Origin: Nitrosomonadales bacterium
Lineage (GTDB): Bacteria > Pseudomonadota > Gammaproteobacteria > Burkholderiales > Gallionellaceae
Direction of reading: 5' to 3'
Assembly (NCBI GenBank): GCA_016199835.1
Contig: JACQFX010000035.1
Coordinates: 1 to 62,175, forward strand
DNA: 62,175 nucleotides
A program made the translations under genes and the position numbers. Positions 28,774-40,288 of this stretch are shown here, piece after piece. Position 1 is the first letter of the stretch, and every line of letters starts with the position of its first letter. The notes beneath the pieces are model-generated. The model was not told the origin of the DNA. It ran no database searches and was given only the letters and a program-made list of their open reading frames with translations.

Positions 28774-29772
28774 CTAGGTTGACGCCTTTAACAAATAATT
28801 CACATAGCGCCCGGTACCCTGCTCGACATCGAGGAAGGGCGCGGTATAACCTGCGGCACGCATCGCATCCATATCGGCCTGGGTGTAGCTCTGATATTTG
28901 CCCTTGAGCTGTTCCGGGAACGGGATATAGCGCAGCAGCTCCTTTTGCCACATTTCGGCCAGCGTCAACGCGGACTCGCCCTGCTTGGCGCGCAAGGCAT
29001 TGATGGTGGCGACCGCCACATCGTTGAAACTTTGCGCGCGGCCCGTGCCCAGATTGAAGATGCCGGATTTTCCGGGGTTGTCGAGGAAATGCATGTTGAC
29101 CTTGACCACGTCTTCCACCGAAACGAAGTCGCGCAACTGTCCGCCGTTATCATAGCCATCACAACCCTCGAACAGTTTCACATAACCTTCGGCGCGATAC
29201 TGGTTAAAGAAGTGGTAAGCCACCGATGCCATGCGCCCCTTGTGCGTCTCGCGCGGGCCATAGACATTGAAATAGCGCAGGCCGACGATCTGCGACGTGC
29301 GCCGACTCCAGCGGCGGCGTACCACCTGGTCGAACAGGAATTTGGAATAGGCATACACATTAAGTGGCGCTTCGTGCTCGCGGCTTTCCGTAAATACCGG
29401 CCCCATGCCGTACACCGAGGCGGACGAGGCATACAGGAACGGGATCTCTTCTTCCTGGCAGTAGTTCAACAACTCGAGCGAGTAGCGATAGTTATTTTCC
29501 ATCATGTAGCGCCCGTCGCTCTCCATGGTGTCTGAGCACGCGCCCTCATGCAGCACGGCAGCCAGCAAACCATCGAAATAGCCCTCGCGCAAGCGCTCGA
29601 TGAAATCTTCCTTATCCAGATAATCGGCGATCTCGCAATCCACGAGATTCTTGAACTTGTCGGCCTTCTTGAGATTGTCCACGGCGATGATGTCACTTAT
29701 GCCGCGCTCGTTCAGCGCCTTGACCAGGTTGGAACCGATAAATCCGGCTGCGCCGGTAACGATGTAGTACAT
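28774..29772 (-). CDS. hldD: ADP-L-glycero-D-manno-heptose-6-epimerase
   Basis: This enzyme makes ADP-L-glycero-beta-D-manno-heptose for the LPS inner core. It is a short-chain epimerase of 332 residues with an N-terminal Rossmann motif GAAGFIGSN and the catalytic Tyr-x3-Lys in YAYSKFLFD. The start [10 protein letters not shown] was chosen by family. A palindrome at 29793-29844 separates it from rfaE1, the kinase of the same pathway. Confidence 0.95.
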   Translation of the reverse strand: MYYIVTGAAGFIGSNLVKALNERGISDIIAVDNLKKADKFKNLVDCEIADYLDKEDFIERLREGYFDGLLAAVLHEGACSDTMESDGRYMMENNYRYSLELLNYCQEEEIPFLYASSASVYGMGPVFTESREHEAPLNVYAYSKFLFDQVVRRRWSRRTSQIVGLRYFNVYGPRETHKGRMASVAYHFFNQYRAEGYVKLFEGCDGYDNGGQLRDFVSVEDVVKVNMHFLDNPGKSGIFNLGTGRAQSFNDVAVATINALRAKQGESALTLAEMWQKELLRYIPFPEQLKGKYQSYTQADMDAMRAAGYTAPFLDVEQGTGRYVNYLLKAST

Positions 29773-29792
29773 GCTTTCTCCCTTAGACAGTC

Positions 29793-29844
29793 GTAGGGCA
29801 GGCTTTGCCCGCCAGATCAAGCTGTCGGGCGGTGCCCGACCTAC
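29793..29844. repeat. GTAGG-type intergenic palindrome, copy 2
   Basis: GTAGG (29793-29797) and CCTAC (29840-29844) bound two internal hairpins, GGGC..GCCC and GTCGGGC ggt GCCCGAC. It lies between the rfaE1 stop and the hldD start. Confidence 0.65.
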
Positions 29845-29854
29845 TCCCTGAGCC

Positions 29855-30802
29855 TTACGCCTTTAATCCCATATCCTGCACGATCTCTTCCCTGCTCACC
29901 ACTGCCGTGCCCAGCTTACCCACCACGATGCCCGCAGCAACATTGGCGACGTGCATCGCGAACGGCAGATCGGCGCGGCTCGCCAGCATGGTCGCCAGCG
30001 TGGCGATCACGGTATCGCCCGCGCCGCTCACGTCAAACACTTCGCGCGCCTGTGCCGCCTCATGCACTACCTCGTGCGCGCGGTACAAGCTCATGCCGTC
30101 CTCGCTGCGCGTCACCAGCAATGCATCGAGTTGCAATGTGGCGCGCAACTGTTCGGCTTTTGCGCTCAGTTCGGCCTCGTCCTTCCAGCCGCCCGCCACC
30201 TGGCGGAACTCGCTGCGGTTCGGCGTCAGCAGGGTAGCCCCCTGGTAACGCGCGTAGTCCTCGCCCTTGGGATCGACCAGCACCTGCTTGCCCGCCGCGC
30301 GGGCCAGCCGGATCATTTCGGCGATATGCGCCAGCCCGCCCTTGCCGTAATCGGACAATACCACCACGTCGGCCTGCGGCAGTTGTGCGCGAAAATCTTC
30401 CAGCTTGGCATTCAGCACTTCGTGGCTGGGCTGCGTCTCGAAATCTATGCGCAGCAATTGCTGATGGCGCGCGATGGCGCGCAGTTTGATGGTGGTGGAA
30501 ATGGTGCTATCGCGGTGCAGCAATGCCTGCACATTGGCTTGTGCATTCATCAACCTGTCCAGGCAATCGCCCGCCTCATCCCCGCCCACCACGGACAGCA
30601 GCGTGCATTGCGCCCCCAGCGCCGCGACGTTGCGCGCCACGTTGGCTGCGCCACCGGGACGCTCTTCCACGCGCGCGACCTTGAGCACCGGCACCGGCGC
30701 CTCGGGCGAGATGCGCTCGACATCGCCGAACCAGTAGCGATCCAGCATCACATCGCCGACCACCAGTACGCGCGCTCCTGCAAACGATGGCAAGCTGCTC
30801 AT
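29855..30802 (-). CDS. rfaE1: D-glycero-beta-D-manno-heptose-7-phosphate kinase
   Basis: This ribokinase-family enzyme phosphorylates heptose-7-phosphate for LPS core synthesis. It has 315 residues and corresponds only to domain I of E. coli HldE. The catalytic base lies in [11 protein letters not shown], and the GG substrate motif is in [11 protein letters not shown]. The adenylyltransferase domain (rfaE2) is absent and must be encoded elsewhere, as is usual in betaproteobacteria. It overlaps the pyrF stop by 4 nt (ATGA). Confidence 0.93.
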   Translation of the reverse strand: MSSLPSFAGARVLVVGDVMLDRYWFGDVERISPEAPVPVLKVARVEERPGGAANVARNVAALGAQCTLLSVVGGDEAGDCLDRLMNAQANVQALLHRDSTISTTIKLRAIARHQQLLRIDFETQPSHEVLNAKLEDFRAQLPQADVVVLSDYGKGGLAHIAEMIRLARAAGKQVLVDPKGEDYARYQGATLLTPNRSEFRQVAGGWKDEAELSAKAEQLRATLQLDALLVTRSEDGMSLYRAHEVVHEAAQAREVFDVSGAGDTVIATLATMLASRADLPFAMHVANVAAGIVVGKLGTAVVSREEIVQDMGLKA

Positions 30803-31500
30803 GCCATTCCTCCGATCTGTTGTGAAATCTGTTGTAAGGCCTGCAAGGGATCTGCAGCGCGCGTGATGGGCCGTCCGATCACCAGATAGCTCGCGCCATT
30901 CTCCAGTGCGGCACGCGGCGTCATGATGCGCGACTGATCGTCGGCAGCGGCATCAGCCGGACGTATGCCGGGCGTGACCAGACAAAATTCCTTGCCACAA
31001 TGCTGGCGCAACAGGGGCGCCTCCTGCGCGGAACACACCACGCCATCCAGCCCGCTGTCGCGCGCCAGTTGAGCCAAACGCAGCACCATTTCGGCAGGCG
31101 TAGCGGCGAGTCCCAGCTCGGACAAATCTTCCTGCGCCATGCTGGTGAGCACGGTCACGGCGATCAGCTTCGGCGGATGCGCCGCCTGCGCCACCGCCGC
31201 ACTTGCCGCCTCCATCATCTTGCGTCCGCCCAGCGCATGCACGTTCACCATCCATACGCCCAGCGTAGCGGCAGCCTTGCACGCCTGCGCCGTGGTGTTC
31301 GGAATGTCGTGAAATTTCAAATCGAGAAATATCTCGAAGCCGCGTTGCATGAATTGCTCGATCAGTTGCGGGCCCTCCGCCGTGAACAATTCCTTGCCCA
31401 CCTTGAGGTGGCACAATGCAGGTTCCAGACGCGCCGCCAATTCCAGTGCGGGCACGGCTGAGGGGCAATCGAGTGCGACGATTATTCGGGGATCATGCAT
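30799..31500 (-). CDS. pyrF: Orotidine-5'-phosphate decarboxylase
   Basis: This enzyme makes UMP from OMP. It has 233 residues. The active-site motif [12 protein letters not shown] is present with its catalytic Lys and Asp, and the phosphate-binding PGIRP and VIGRPIT motifs follow. The start [14 protein letters not shown] was chosen by family. It is coupled to rfaE1 through an ATGA overlap and separated from lapB by a palindrome. Confidence 0.95.
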   Translation of the reverse strand: MHDPRIIVALDCPSAVPALELAARLEPALCHLKVGKELFTAEGPQLIEQFMQRGFEIFLDLKFHDIPNTTAQACKAAATLGVWMVNVHALGGRKMMEAASAAVAQAAHPPKLIAVTVLTSMAQEDLSELGLAATPAEMVLRLAQLARDSGLDGVVCSAQEAPLLRQHCGKEFCLVTPGIRPADAAADDQSRIMTPRAALENGASYLVIGRPITRAADPLQALQQISQQIGGMA

Positions 31501-31530
31501 ATTTATAACTGTCATTCCGGAAAAAACATT

Positions 31531-31643
31531 AGCCACAGAGAACACAGAGAGATTGGCGATCCCTCTCGCTTTCTTGATTAGCCAAACAAGGTAAGCCCGC
31601 CCTTAGTTCAAACCGCCTGATTTTCTCTGTGATCTCTGTGGCT
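31531..31643. repeat. CCACRGA-type long palindrome, copy 1
   Basis: The arm AGCCACAGAGAACACAGAGA (31531-31550) and its complement at 31624-31643 match over 20 bp with one mismatch, around a 73-bp spacer. It fills the gap between lapB and pyrF and resembles the element at 43790-43887. Confidence 0.7.
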
Positions 31644-31662
31644 TGAGTTATGGATTTCAGGA

Positions 31663-32838
31663 TCATATCGTCAATCCGTTCTCTTCGCTTCTGCGCGGCG
31701 AATAGGTATCCCAGCCATGGCAGGCCGGGCAGTGCCAATAAAATTGGCGCGCCTTGAAACCGCAATTGCCACAACGGTACATTGCCAGTTGGCGGGTACG
31801 CTGATGCACCAGCTTCTTCACCAGTTCCACGTCGTCGCGGCGGTCGTCGGATATTTCCAGCAAGCGCGCTTCCAGCAATTTATCCAGCCCGAGCAGTGTC
31901 GGATTGCGTTGCAGCTCATTGCGCACCAGCGCATACGCCGCTTCCGCACCATCGCGTTGCAGGATGGCATGGAACAGCACGTTCATCATATCCAGCGAAG
32001 GATATTGGGCGAGGTAATCCTGCAACACGGCGATGCCCGCATCCATACGGCCGCTCTGGCGATAAGCCTCCAGCAGGCGCTCGGCCACCAGCGGCAGATA
32101 CTGCGCATCCATCCGCTCGATGCGGCGCCATATCGCTATGGCCTGTTCCGGTTCCTGCGCCGCGTATTCCATGTCGCCCAGCATGATGGTGGCACGCACC
32201 GCATGCGGATCCTGCAATAATGCCTGTTGCAAATAATCGCGCGCCGTATCCACTCGTTTGCGCGACAGCTCGGCGGCGGCCAGCTCGCAATAAAAGAAAG
32301 CCGCCTCCTTGTCGTGCGCCGTCCCCGAAATCACATTCAGTTGCTGTGTCACGCCAATGGCCTTGAGCCAGTCTTTCTCCTTCTGGTACAGCTCGAGCAG
32401 GAAATCCAGGGCGGGCTTGGCATAAGGCGTGTCCTGCAATTCCTGGAACAGTTTCTCGGCGCGATCCAGTATCCCCGCCTTGAGGTAATCCTGCGCCAAT
32501 TCGAACAGCGCCTGCTGGCGCTTGTCCTTATCCAGATCGGCACGTTCGACCAGGTTCAGATGCATGCGCAAGGCTCTATCCACCTCACCGCGACGGCGAA
32601 ATAAACTGCCCAGCGCGAAGTGCAGTTCGACAGTCTGCGGATCGACCTTGACCACTTCGATGAACGCATCTATGGCCTTGTCCTGCTGTTCGTTGAGCAG
32701 GAAATTCAGCCCTTCGAAATACGAGCGCGGCAAGGCGCTGGATTCGTCCACCAGTTGTTTGATGTCTATGCGCGCCGCCAACCATCCCATGCCGAAAAAC
32801 AGCGGGAAGATGAGCAGCATCCACGGTTCGAAATCCAT
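31663..32838 (-). CDS. lapB: LPS assembly regulator LapB (YciM)
   Basis: This membrane-anchored tetratricopeptide protein links LPS levels to FtsH-mediated degradation of LpxC. It has 391 residues: an N-terminal anchor (about 6-22), a run of TPR units (about 35-340) and a C-terminal rubredoxin-like zinc site with CGNCG and CPAC. It follows lapA. FtsH, its known partner, is also in this window (41159-43081). Confidence 0.94.
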   Translation of the reverse strand: MDFEPWMLLIFPLFFGMGWLAARIDIKQLVDESSALPRSYFEGLNFLLNEQQDKAIDAFIEVVKVDPQTVELHFALGSLFRRRGEVDRALRMHLNLVERADLDKDKRQQALFELAQDYLKAGILDRAEKLFQELQDTPYAKPALDFLLELYQKEKDWLKAIGVTQQLNVISGTAHDKEAAFFYCELAAAELSRKRVDTARDYLQQALLQDPHAVRATIMLGDMEYAAQEPEQAIAIWRRIERMDAQYLPLVAERLLEAYRQSGRMDAGIAVLQDYLAQYPSLDMMNVLFHAILQRDGAEAAYALVRNELQRNPTLLGLDKLLEARLLEISDDRRDDVELVKKLVHQRTRQLAMYRCGNCGFKARQFYWHCPACHGWDTYSPRRSEENGLTI

Positions 32839-32876
32839 AAACGATTAAAGGCCAGATTCAGAAAATTGCATGAGAT

Positions 32877-33152
32877 TTATGAGTTGTCGCTGGCTCCATC
32901 CAGCTTGTGCTTCAGCCGCAATTCTTTCTTGAGCGCGGAAATTTCCCTGCGTTGCCGCAGTACCTTGCCCAGCACGGCGAGCACGCCTATGCTCGCGCCC
33001 AGGGCAAAAAACACCAACAGGATGACCACCAGCGAAGCCTGCCACTCGTAGCCGAAAAAATAGCGCAACACCACAGGCTGATCGTTCTTCACGGCAAAGC
33101 CGAGCAGTATAAAAAACAACACGGCGCGCAACAGCCAACCCAGATAACGCAT
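32877..33152 (-). CDS. lapA: LapA family protein (DUF1049)
   Basis: This small inner-membrane protein has 91 residues and two membrane segments (about 5-23 and 40-62), followed by a basic helical tail (RQRREISALKKELRLKHKL). The DUF1049 family pairs with LapB in LPS control. It sits 38 nt upstream of lapB and downstream of the ihfB terminator. Confidence 0.9.
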   Translation of the reverse strand: MRYLGWLLRAVLFFILLGFAVKNDQPVVLRYFFGYEWQASLVVILLVFFALGASIGVLAVLGKVLRQRREISALKKELRLKHKLDGASDNS

Positions 33153-33197
33153 GATCCACCCAGCAAAAAATACCGCCGCAACAATAACACGAATGGG

Positions 33198-33239
33198 AAA
33201 AAAATTGGCGGCACCATCTTGCGACAGGCCGCCAATTTT
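33198..33239 (-). terminator. Rho-independent terminator after ihfB
   Basis: On the minus strand AAAATTGGCGGC pairs perfectly with GCCGCCAATTTT (12 bp), followed by a run of T. It lies between the ihfB stop and lapA, so lapAB probably have their own promoter or depend on read-through. Confidence 0.85.
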
Positions 33240-33295
33240 CTTATTGCAGATGCAGCCGGGTTACGCGATGGAGCCGCTCACCCACGCTACAATTT

Positions 33296-33583
33296 TTACG
33301 GCAACGGGTAATCCACCCTCTCGCGCAACTCCTTACCCGCCTTGAAATGCGGCACGTACTTGGCCGGCACATGCACCTTGTCGCCGGACTTTGGATTACG
33401 CCCGACGCGCGGTGGACGGAAATTCAGCGCGAAGCTGCCGAAACCGCGAATCTCGATGCGGCCTCCGCGCGCCAATGTTCCCGCCATGGTGTCGAGCACC
33501 ACTTTCACCGCCAGTTCGGCATCCTTGGCCAGCAATTGCGGATAACGTTCCGCCAGTCTGGCAATGAGATCAGAACGAGTCAT
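33296..33583 (-). CDS. ihfB: Integration host factor subunit beta
   Basis: This is a DNA-bending nucleoid protein, partner of IhfA. It has 95 residues. The DNA-minor-groove arm has the signature [15 protein letters not shown] with the intercalating Pro in NPKSG, and the N-terminus [15 protein letters not shown] is canonical. It follows rpsA by 11 nt, the standard rpsA-ihfB order. Confidence 0.96.
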   Translation of the reverse strand: MTRSDLIARLAERYPQLLAKDAELAVKVVLDTMAGTLARGGRIEIRGFGSFALNFRPPRVGRNPKSGDKVHVPAKYVPHFKAGKELRERVDYPLP

Positions 33584-33594
33584 GCACCGTCTCC

Positions 33595-35313
<1,719 letters not shown>

Positions 35314-35392
35314 GAATTTCCAGTACAAACCCGCTGGGGGCGGGAGGTTAGTTAATGATCCCGAACGAAGGGTTCGTTACAGGGCCTTGTTA

Positions 35393-37333
35393 CTACTTTA
35401 CGCTACGGTAGCGTGTCAGCACTTCGTTTACCGCCTGCTCGATGCTCAAAGCCGTGGTATCGAGCAGACCTGCACCCGGAGCCTGTTGCAGAGGAGCCGC
35501 ATTACGTTGGGTATCCCGCTCGTCGCGCGCCTGTATATCCTGCAAAAGGGCGGCGATATTAGCACCCATTCCTTTTTCCATCAACTGTTTATATCGGCGC
35601 TCGGCGCGCGCTTCGGCCGAAGCCGTCAGAAACACCTTCAGCACTGCGTCCGGAAACACCACCGACGCCATGTCGCGCCCGTCGGCGGCCAGCCCCGGTG
35701 CGCGGCGGAAAGCGCGCTGCCGATCCAGCAACGCTGCGCGCACCTTGGGCAAAGCCGCAATTTTCGAGGCAGCAGCCCCGGTTTCCTCAGTGCGCAACTC
35801 GTCGCTCACCTTCGCGCCATCCAGCCAGATGTTGTCGCCCTCGAAACGAATATCAATTTGCCCGGCCAGTTCTGCAAGTTGCGTTTCAGCATCCAGCGCG
35901 ATGCCGCGCCGCTGCGCCGCCAGTCCCAGCAAACGGTACATCGCGCCGCTGTCGAGGAAGTGATAACCCAGCTCGCGCGCCACGCGCTGTGCCACCGTGC
36001 CCTTGCCGGAAGCGGATGGGCCGTCGATGGCGATCACCGGCACCGCCTGCGTCACTTTGGCAAACTCGGCAAAGTAGTCAGGAAAGGTTTTTGCCACGCA
36101 TCCGGGATCGTTGATACACACACCCGCACTGCCGAATGCGGCGAGCGAGAAACACATCGCCATGCGGTGGTCGTCGTAGGTGTCTATCGCTGCATGTTTG
36201 ATTTCGACAGGCGGCGTGATACTAATCCAATCCGCGCCTTCTTCCACCGTCGCGCCGACTTTGCGCAACTCGGTCGCCATCGCCGCGATGCGGTCGGTCT
36301 CCTTCACGCGCCAACTCGCGATGTTGCGCAGCGTGGTCGTGCCGTCGGCGAACAACGCAGCTATGGCCAGCGTCATCGCGGCGTCGGGAATGTGGTTGCA
36401 ATCGAGATCGATGGCTTTCAGCTTACCGGACTCCGGCGCACGCACCTCCATCCAGTTCGGCTCCATGATAATTCGCGCCCCCATACATGCCAGCGCTTCG
36501 GCAAAACGCACATCGCCTTGAACACTATCGCGCCCAACACCTTCCACGCGCACCGGCCCGCCGCCGATAGCGCCTGCCGTGAGGAAATACGACGCAGATG
36601 AAGCATCGCCTTCGACATAAATCACTCCGGGTGAACGATAATGCCCCCCTAGCATTTCAGGGTCTCGCCACTCACCACCTAGCACCTTTATGCCAAATTG
36701 CTCCATCATCGCCAGCGTAATTTCAATGTAGGGTTTTGAAATTAAATCACCTACAACTTCAATCTTCGGTATGCGATTTAACAACGGCAATGCCATCAAC
36801 AGGCCGGTAAGAAACTGACTGGACACATCGCCACGAATTTTTACCGTGTCACCCTCAACCTTGGCTGGTGATATCTGCAATGGCGGGAAACCTTCATTGC
36901 CAAGATAATGAATGTCCGCACCTAACTGGCGCAATGCATCCACCAGATCGCCGATAGGCCGCTCATGCATGCGCGCCACGCCGGATAATTCATAGCTGCC
37001 ACCGGCCAAGGCCAGTGCCGCCGTCAAAGGACGGAATGCCGTGCCCGCATTACCGAGAAATAATTTGGCTTCCTTTACTGGAAAGTTCCCGCCACAACCC
37101 GTCACACGATAAGCATTTTCGCCCAGCGCTTCGACGCTCACACCTAATGTGCGCAGCGCATCCAGCATGCGGTCGGTATCGTCCGACTTGAGCAGGTCGC
37201 GCACCTCGGTCACGCCTTCGGCCAGCGCCGCCAGCAGCAGCACGCGATTGGAAATGCTCTTGGAACCGGGCAGGCGGACTGCGCCTTGCGCGCTCAGCAA
37301 GGGAGGAAGATAAAGGGAATTTTCGGATGTCAT
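35393..37333 (-). CDS. aroA-cmk: Fused EPSP synthase (AroA) / cytidylate kinase (Cmk)
   Basis: This 646-residue bifunctional protein has residues 1 to about 428 as EPSP synthase of the shikimate pathway ([29 protein letters not shown]). Residues about 430-646 are cytidylate kinase, with P-loop GPSASGKGT (438-446) and the DGRDM motif. The two join through a linker of a few residues. In E. coli aroA and cmk are separate adjacent genes upstream of rpsA. The fusion keeps that order and probably arose by loss of the intergenic stop. Confidence 0.94.
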   Translation of the reverse strand: MTSENSLYLPPLLSAQGAVRLPGSKSISNRVLLLAALAEGVTEVRDLLKSDDTDRMLDALRTLGVSVEALGENAYRVTGCGGNFPVKEAKLFLGNAGTAFRPLTAALALAGGSYELSGVARMHERPIGDLVDALRQLGADIHYLGNEGFPPLQISPAKVEGDTVKIRGDVSSQFLTGLLMALPLLNRIPKIEVVGDLISKPYIEITLAMMEQFGIKVLGGEWRDPEMLGGHYRSPGVIYVEGDASSASYFLTAGAIGGGPVRVEGVGRDSVQGDVRFAEALACMGARIIMEPNWMEVRAPESGKLKAIDLDCNHIPDAAMTLAIAALFADGTTTLRNIASWRVKETDRIAAMATELRKVGATVEEGADWISITPPVEIKHAAIDTYDDHRMAMCFSLAAFGSAGVCINDPGCVAKTFPDYFAEFAKVTQAVPVIAIDGPSASGKGTVAQRVARELGYHFLDSGAMYRLLGLAAQRRGIALDAETQLAELAGQIDIRFEGDNIWLDGAKVSDELRTEETGAAASKIAALPKVRAALLDRQRAFRRAPGLAADGRDMASVVFPDAVLKVFLTASAEARAERRYKQLMEKGMGANIAALLQDIQARDERDTQRNAAPLQQAPGAGLLDTTALSIEQAVNEVLTRYRSVK

Positions 37334-37442
37334 CGGGTCAGGTTTTGCAACTGGCTGCTAAAAATTTTGAGGGCGCAATGATACAGGAGAGCGGCGCTGG
37401 AAGTATTACGAGGAAAGCACAGGCACGGAGCAGGCGGAAAAA

Positions 37443-38798
37443 CTAGGCCGCCTCTTTCACCGCCCCCGCAATCGTTTCTGCCGACTGCCTGACCAGCACT
37501 CCATCTTCCCCTTCCACCATCACGCGCAGCAGCGGTTCGGTGCCGGAAGGGCGCAGCAGCACGCGACCCTTGCCGTTCAGCGCGGCCTCGGCAGCGGTCA
37601 CGGCGGCACACACTTTTGCGTGCGCCATGCAATCCATGGCATTGCTTACGCGCACATTGACCAGTACCTGCGGGTACATGACCAAACCAGCAGTGGCTTG
37701 CATCAGCGTTTGCTGGTTGGCGCGCAAGGCGTGCAGCACTTGCAGCGCAGAGATGATGCCGTCGCCCGTGGTGTGCCTGTCCAGACAGATGATGTGGCCG
37801 GAATTTTCGCCGCCGAGCTGCCAGCCATTCTGTTGCAACAACTCCATCACGTAACGGTCGCCCACCTTGGCGCGCGCGAACGGTATGCCGAGATGCCGCA
37901 TGGCGTGTTCGAAGGCGAGATTGGTCATCAATGTGCCGACCACGCCGCCCTTGAGCAAACCCTGCGCGTGGCGGTGTCTGGCGATGACGTACATCAACTG
38001 GTCGCCGTCGTACAAAGTGCCTGCCGCATCCACCATCACCAGGCGGTCGCCGTCGCCGTCCAGGGCGATGCCCAGATCGGCCTTATGCTCCAACACGGCC
38101 TTTTGCAGATTGGCGGGCTTGGTCGCGCCATAGCCGTCATTAATGTTGAGGCCGTTTGGTTCCACGCCGATGGCAGTCACGTCCGCGCCGAGTTCATGGA
38201 ACACATGGCGCGCGATGTGATAGGCCGCACCGTGCGCGCAATCGACCACGAGTTTCATGCCGCGCAGGTCGAGATCATAAGGGAAGCTGCTCTTGCAGAA
38301 TTCGATGTAGCGCCCTGCCGCATCGTCCAGGCGTTTGGCCTTGCCCAGCCTGTCAGATGACATGGTGACGATGGGGCTATCCAGTCCCGCTTCGATGGCG
38401 CGCTCGGTCTCATCCGGCAACTTGCTGCCGTCGCCGGAGAAAAATTTGATGCCATTGTCCTCGAATGGATTGTGCGAAGCGGAGATAACAACGCCCGCCT
38501 GCAAACGCAGTGCGCGCGTGAGATACGCCACCGCCGGAGTCGGCACCGGCCCGGCCAGATATACATCCACGCCCGCTGCGATAAGCCCCGCCTGCAATGC
38601 GGACTCCAGCAAATAGCCGGAGATACGCGTGTCCTTACCGATCAGCACCGCCGGACGTTCGCCCTGCGCCAGATGCCAGTCGGCGGAGACCAGCACCTTG
38701 CCGGCGGAATAACCGAGGTGCATCACGAACTCAGGCGTGATGGGATGCTCGCCCACCTTGCCGCGCACACCATCGGTGCCGAAATATTTTCTGCTCAC
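37443..38798 (-). CDS. glmM: Phosphoglucosamine mutase
   Basis: This enzyme makes glucosamine-1-phosphate for peptidoglycan and LPS. It has 451 residues: phosphoserine loop [12 protein letters not shown] (S108), metal site LDGDGDR, sugar-binding GGENSGH and phosphate-binding [10 protein letters not shown]. In most proteobacteria glmM directly follows folP; here 1.47 kb of foreign-looking DNA separates them. Confidence 0.95.
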   Translation of the reverse strand: MSRKYFGTDGVRGKVGEHPITPEFVMHLGYSAGKVLVSADWHLAQGERPAVLIGKDTRISGYLLESALQAGLIAAGVDVYLAGPVPTPAVAYLTRALRLQAGVVISASHNPFEDNGIKFFSGDGSKLPDETERAIEAGLDSPIVTMSSDRLGKAKRLDDAAGRYIEFCKSSFPYDLDLRGMKLVVDCAHGAAYHIARHVFHELGADVTAIGVEPNGLNINDGYGATKPANLQKAVLEHKADLGIALDGDGDRLVMVDAAGTLYDGDQLMYVIARHRHAQGLLKGGVVGTLMTNLAFEHAMRHLGIPFARAKVGDRYVMELLQQNGWQLGGENSGHIICLDRHTTGDGIISALQVLHALRANQQTLMQATAGLVMYPQVLVNVRVSNAMDCMAHAKVCAAVTAAEAALNGKGRVLLRPSGTEPLLRVMVEGEDGVLVRQSAETIAGAVKEAA

Positions 38799-39157
38799 AC
38801 TGTTACTCCACTCATTTTTAAATCAAGAACCAACCACAGATTAACACTGATACACACGGATAAAAACACTCGCAGCCTGAGCCACAAACTCCTAATGAAT
38901 TGTGTTGGCATCCCAATGGGAAAAACACGAACTTCCGTTAACGACTCGTTGCTGCCCTTCAGCTTTCCCGAAACCAGCCATCCGGAATTGAAGTTCTTGC
39001 TGGCTCGCCGGGTCGGACGAATCTGGTAAATGAATTGTTTCTGTCCAGATATAACGGATATGCCCAAGAAATTAACTGGATGTGGCGAAGCTCAACTGCT
39101 GTCCTGTGCATATCGGCAGGCTTTTGTTAAGAAAACCATAAACCGGTTGCGACTCAC
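38799..39157 (-). other. Gene-free stretch inside the glmM-folP insertion
   Basis: No gene is supported here. Positions 38832-38869 hold a single arm of the CCACAGATTAACAC-type repeat without a partner arm. A 90-codon minus-strand frame covers the region but includes the repeat and has no family resemblance. Confidence 0.5.
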
Positions 39158-39670
39158 TTACTTTGGAGAGTTTTGCTGTCGAGATTGATCACCTAATTTT
39201 GGTACAAAGAATGCTCTAATTACAGCAGCAGTTGGAATTGCGGCCAAGACGCCAGCCGTCACCTCATGGCCATTAGCCCCCAGATAGACAGCTCCTGCAA
39301 TACACGCGAGAGAAACAACCAGCCCCGCAGCTTGGCCGATAGTATCGCTTCGAAATACAGCTTTACTTTGATATTCACCAATCCTCAATTGGCTTTGTTG
39401 TGCGCTTATATTCGCGTCCATGGCCTGTTTTTCCATCTGGCGTCGATGGGTTGATTCATTTTCAGCAAGATTAATCAAACGCTCTGCTGTGCCAGGAACT
39501 AGCTGATCAAACCCGCGCAACACTTCCGGTGGTGGAATTGGACCTTGGTAGACTTGAGTTTGAGTCCCAGCCGCTATGTTAATGGGCTGAACTTGTGGTT
39601 GGCTAAAAATCCCACTAACGGCGTTTGCTACGGGATTTTTTTGTGGTGGATTCTTTGGATGATCTGCCAT
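39158..39670 (-). CDS. DUF2335-like membrane protein
   Basis: This 170-residue protein has YQGPIPPPEVLRGFDQLVPG near residue 42 and an AENESTHRRQMEKQ helix, then two hydrophobic segments (about 112-130 and 135-152). This layout matches DUF2335 predicted membrane proteins as I recall them. Function is unknown; such genes are often found in accessory islands. Its 5' end overlaps the preceding gene by 56 nt in another frame. Confidence 0.72.
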   Translation of the reverse strand: MADHPKNPPQKNPVANAVSGIFSQPQVQPINIAAGTQTQVYQGPIPPPEVLRGFDQLVPGTAERLINLAENESTHRRQMEKQAMDANISAQQSQLRIGEYQSKAVFRSDTIGQAAGLVVSLACIAGAVYLGANGHEVTAGVLAAIPTAAVIRAFFVPKLGDQSRQQNSPK

Positions 39671-39932
39671 GTTTCTTTGTTACTGTACGATCTTCTTTAG
39701 TCGAAAGTTGGTTTTCGTGGCGAACTACGACGGCTCTCATGTCACTTCCGATTTTATACCAATCCCCAAGCAACGCTTGATCAATAGGAATAAGAGGAAC
39801 GCTAACTTGAAAAACCGATGGCAGACTCGGGACGCTCTCGTGGTGATATAGCAAAGCAGGGGCACCCAGCCCCTTTACAAAACCATGGAGGAAGGCTTCT
39901 CTACGTGTTTTTTGAAAATCAATCAGAAACAT
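39615..39932 (-). CDS. Small basic protein of unknown function
   Basis: This protein has 105 residues from MFLIDFQKTRREAF, or 140 if a GTG at 40037 is used. The C-terminal third is very basic (KKSRSKRR end). I recognise no family. It overlaps the DUF2335 gene start by 56 nt, which would couple the two. The flanking pseudogene remnants and position inside a broken folP-glmM pair suggest acquired DNA. Confidence 0.5.
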   Translation of the reverse strand: MFLIDFQKTRREAFLHGFVKGLGAPALLYHHESVPSLPSVFQVSVPLIPIDQALLGDWYKIGSDMRAVVVRHENQLSTKEDRTVTKKHGRSSKESTTKKSRSKRR

Positions 39933-40052
39933 GCGGCGGATGATAAATCTTTTTTCATTAAAAGCGCAACAAATTTTAGAGGCGACGTAGTTCGGCGAGC
40001 CAATCAGAACTGAACACTGACCGTCCGCTATTGGCACGAAGCCGCCAATTCT

Positions 40053-40163
40053 TTATTCGCGATCAAGCACTATCACTTGCGTCCGTTTCAGCATTTTCTT
40101 GAAATCGGTGTCGAAGGAAACCAGGTGTTCGCCGAGTTGATTATTGCCGCCACGAGCCACGCA
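40053..40163 (-). pseudogene. C-terminal remnant of a PIN-domain (VapC-like) toxin
   Basis: The minus strand reads EHLVSFDTDFKKMLKRTQVI, then VLDRE and a stop at 40053. Residues of the type LVSFDTDF are typical of the last acidic site of PIN nucleases. No start codon or N-terminal half is present. It is probably a decayed toxin gene. Confidence 0.5.
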
Positions 40164-40165
40164 GA

Positions 40166-40288
40166 TCAAGCGAGCGAAAATAGTTTGAGGCGCGGCTCCA
40201 CTTCCGCTATCGCTTCAAAATCGCGATCATCGTGGAGCAGGGCGTCGCGCAGCAAATCTATCCAGACCGAGCTATCGAACAGCAGCCT
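40166..40288 (-). pseudogene. Internally deleted PIN-domain (VapC-like) toxin remnant
   Basis: The minus strand reads LLFDSSVWIDLLRD, the N-terminal PIN motif, directly followed by LLHDDRDFEAIA, a typical PIN C-terminal motif, and stops at 40166. About 80-90 residues that should lie between them are missing. There is no start codon, and the 5' end overlaps the folP stop. This is a remnant of a different toxin from the one at 40053. Confidence 0.6.

Noticed and set aside
29855-30802. Bifunctional HldE
   Set aside because: Only the kinase domain is present at 315 residues; the adenylyltransferase domain is missing, so it is the split form.
38795-39067. 90-codon minus-strand frame upstream of glmM
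   Set aside because: Runs through a repeat arm and shows no family features.
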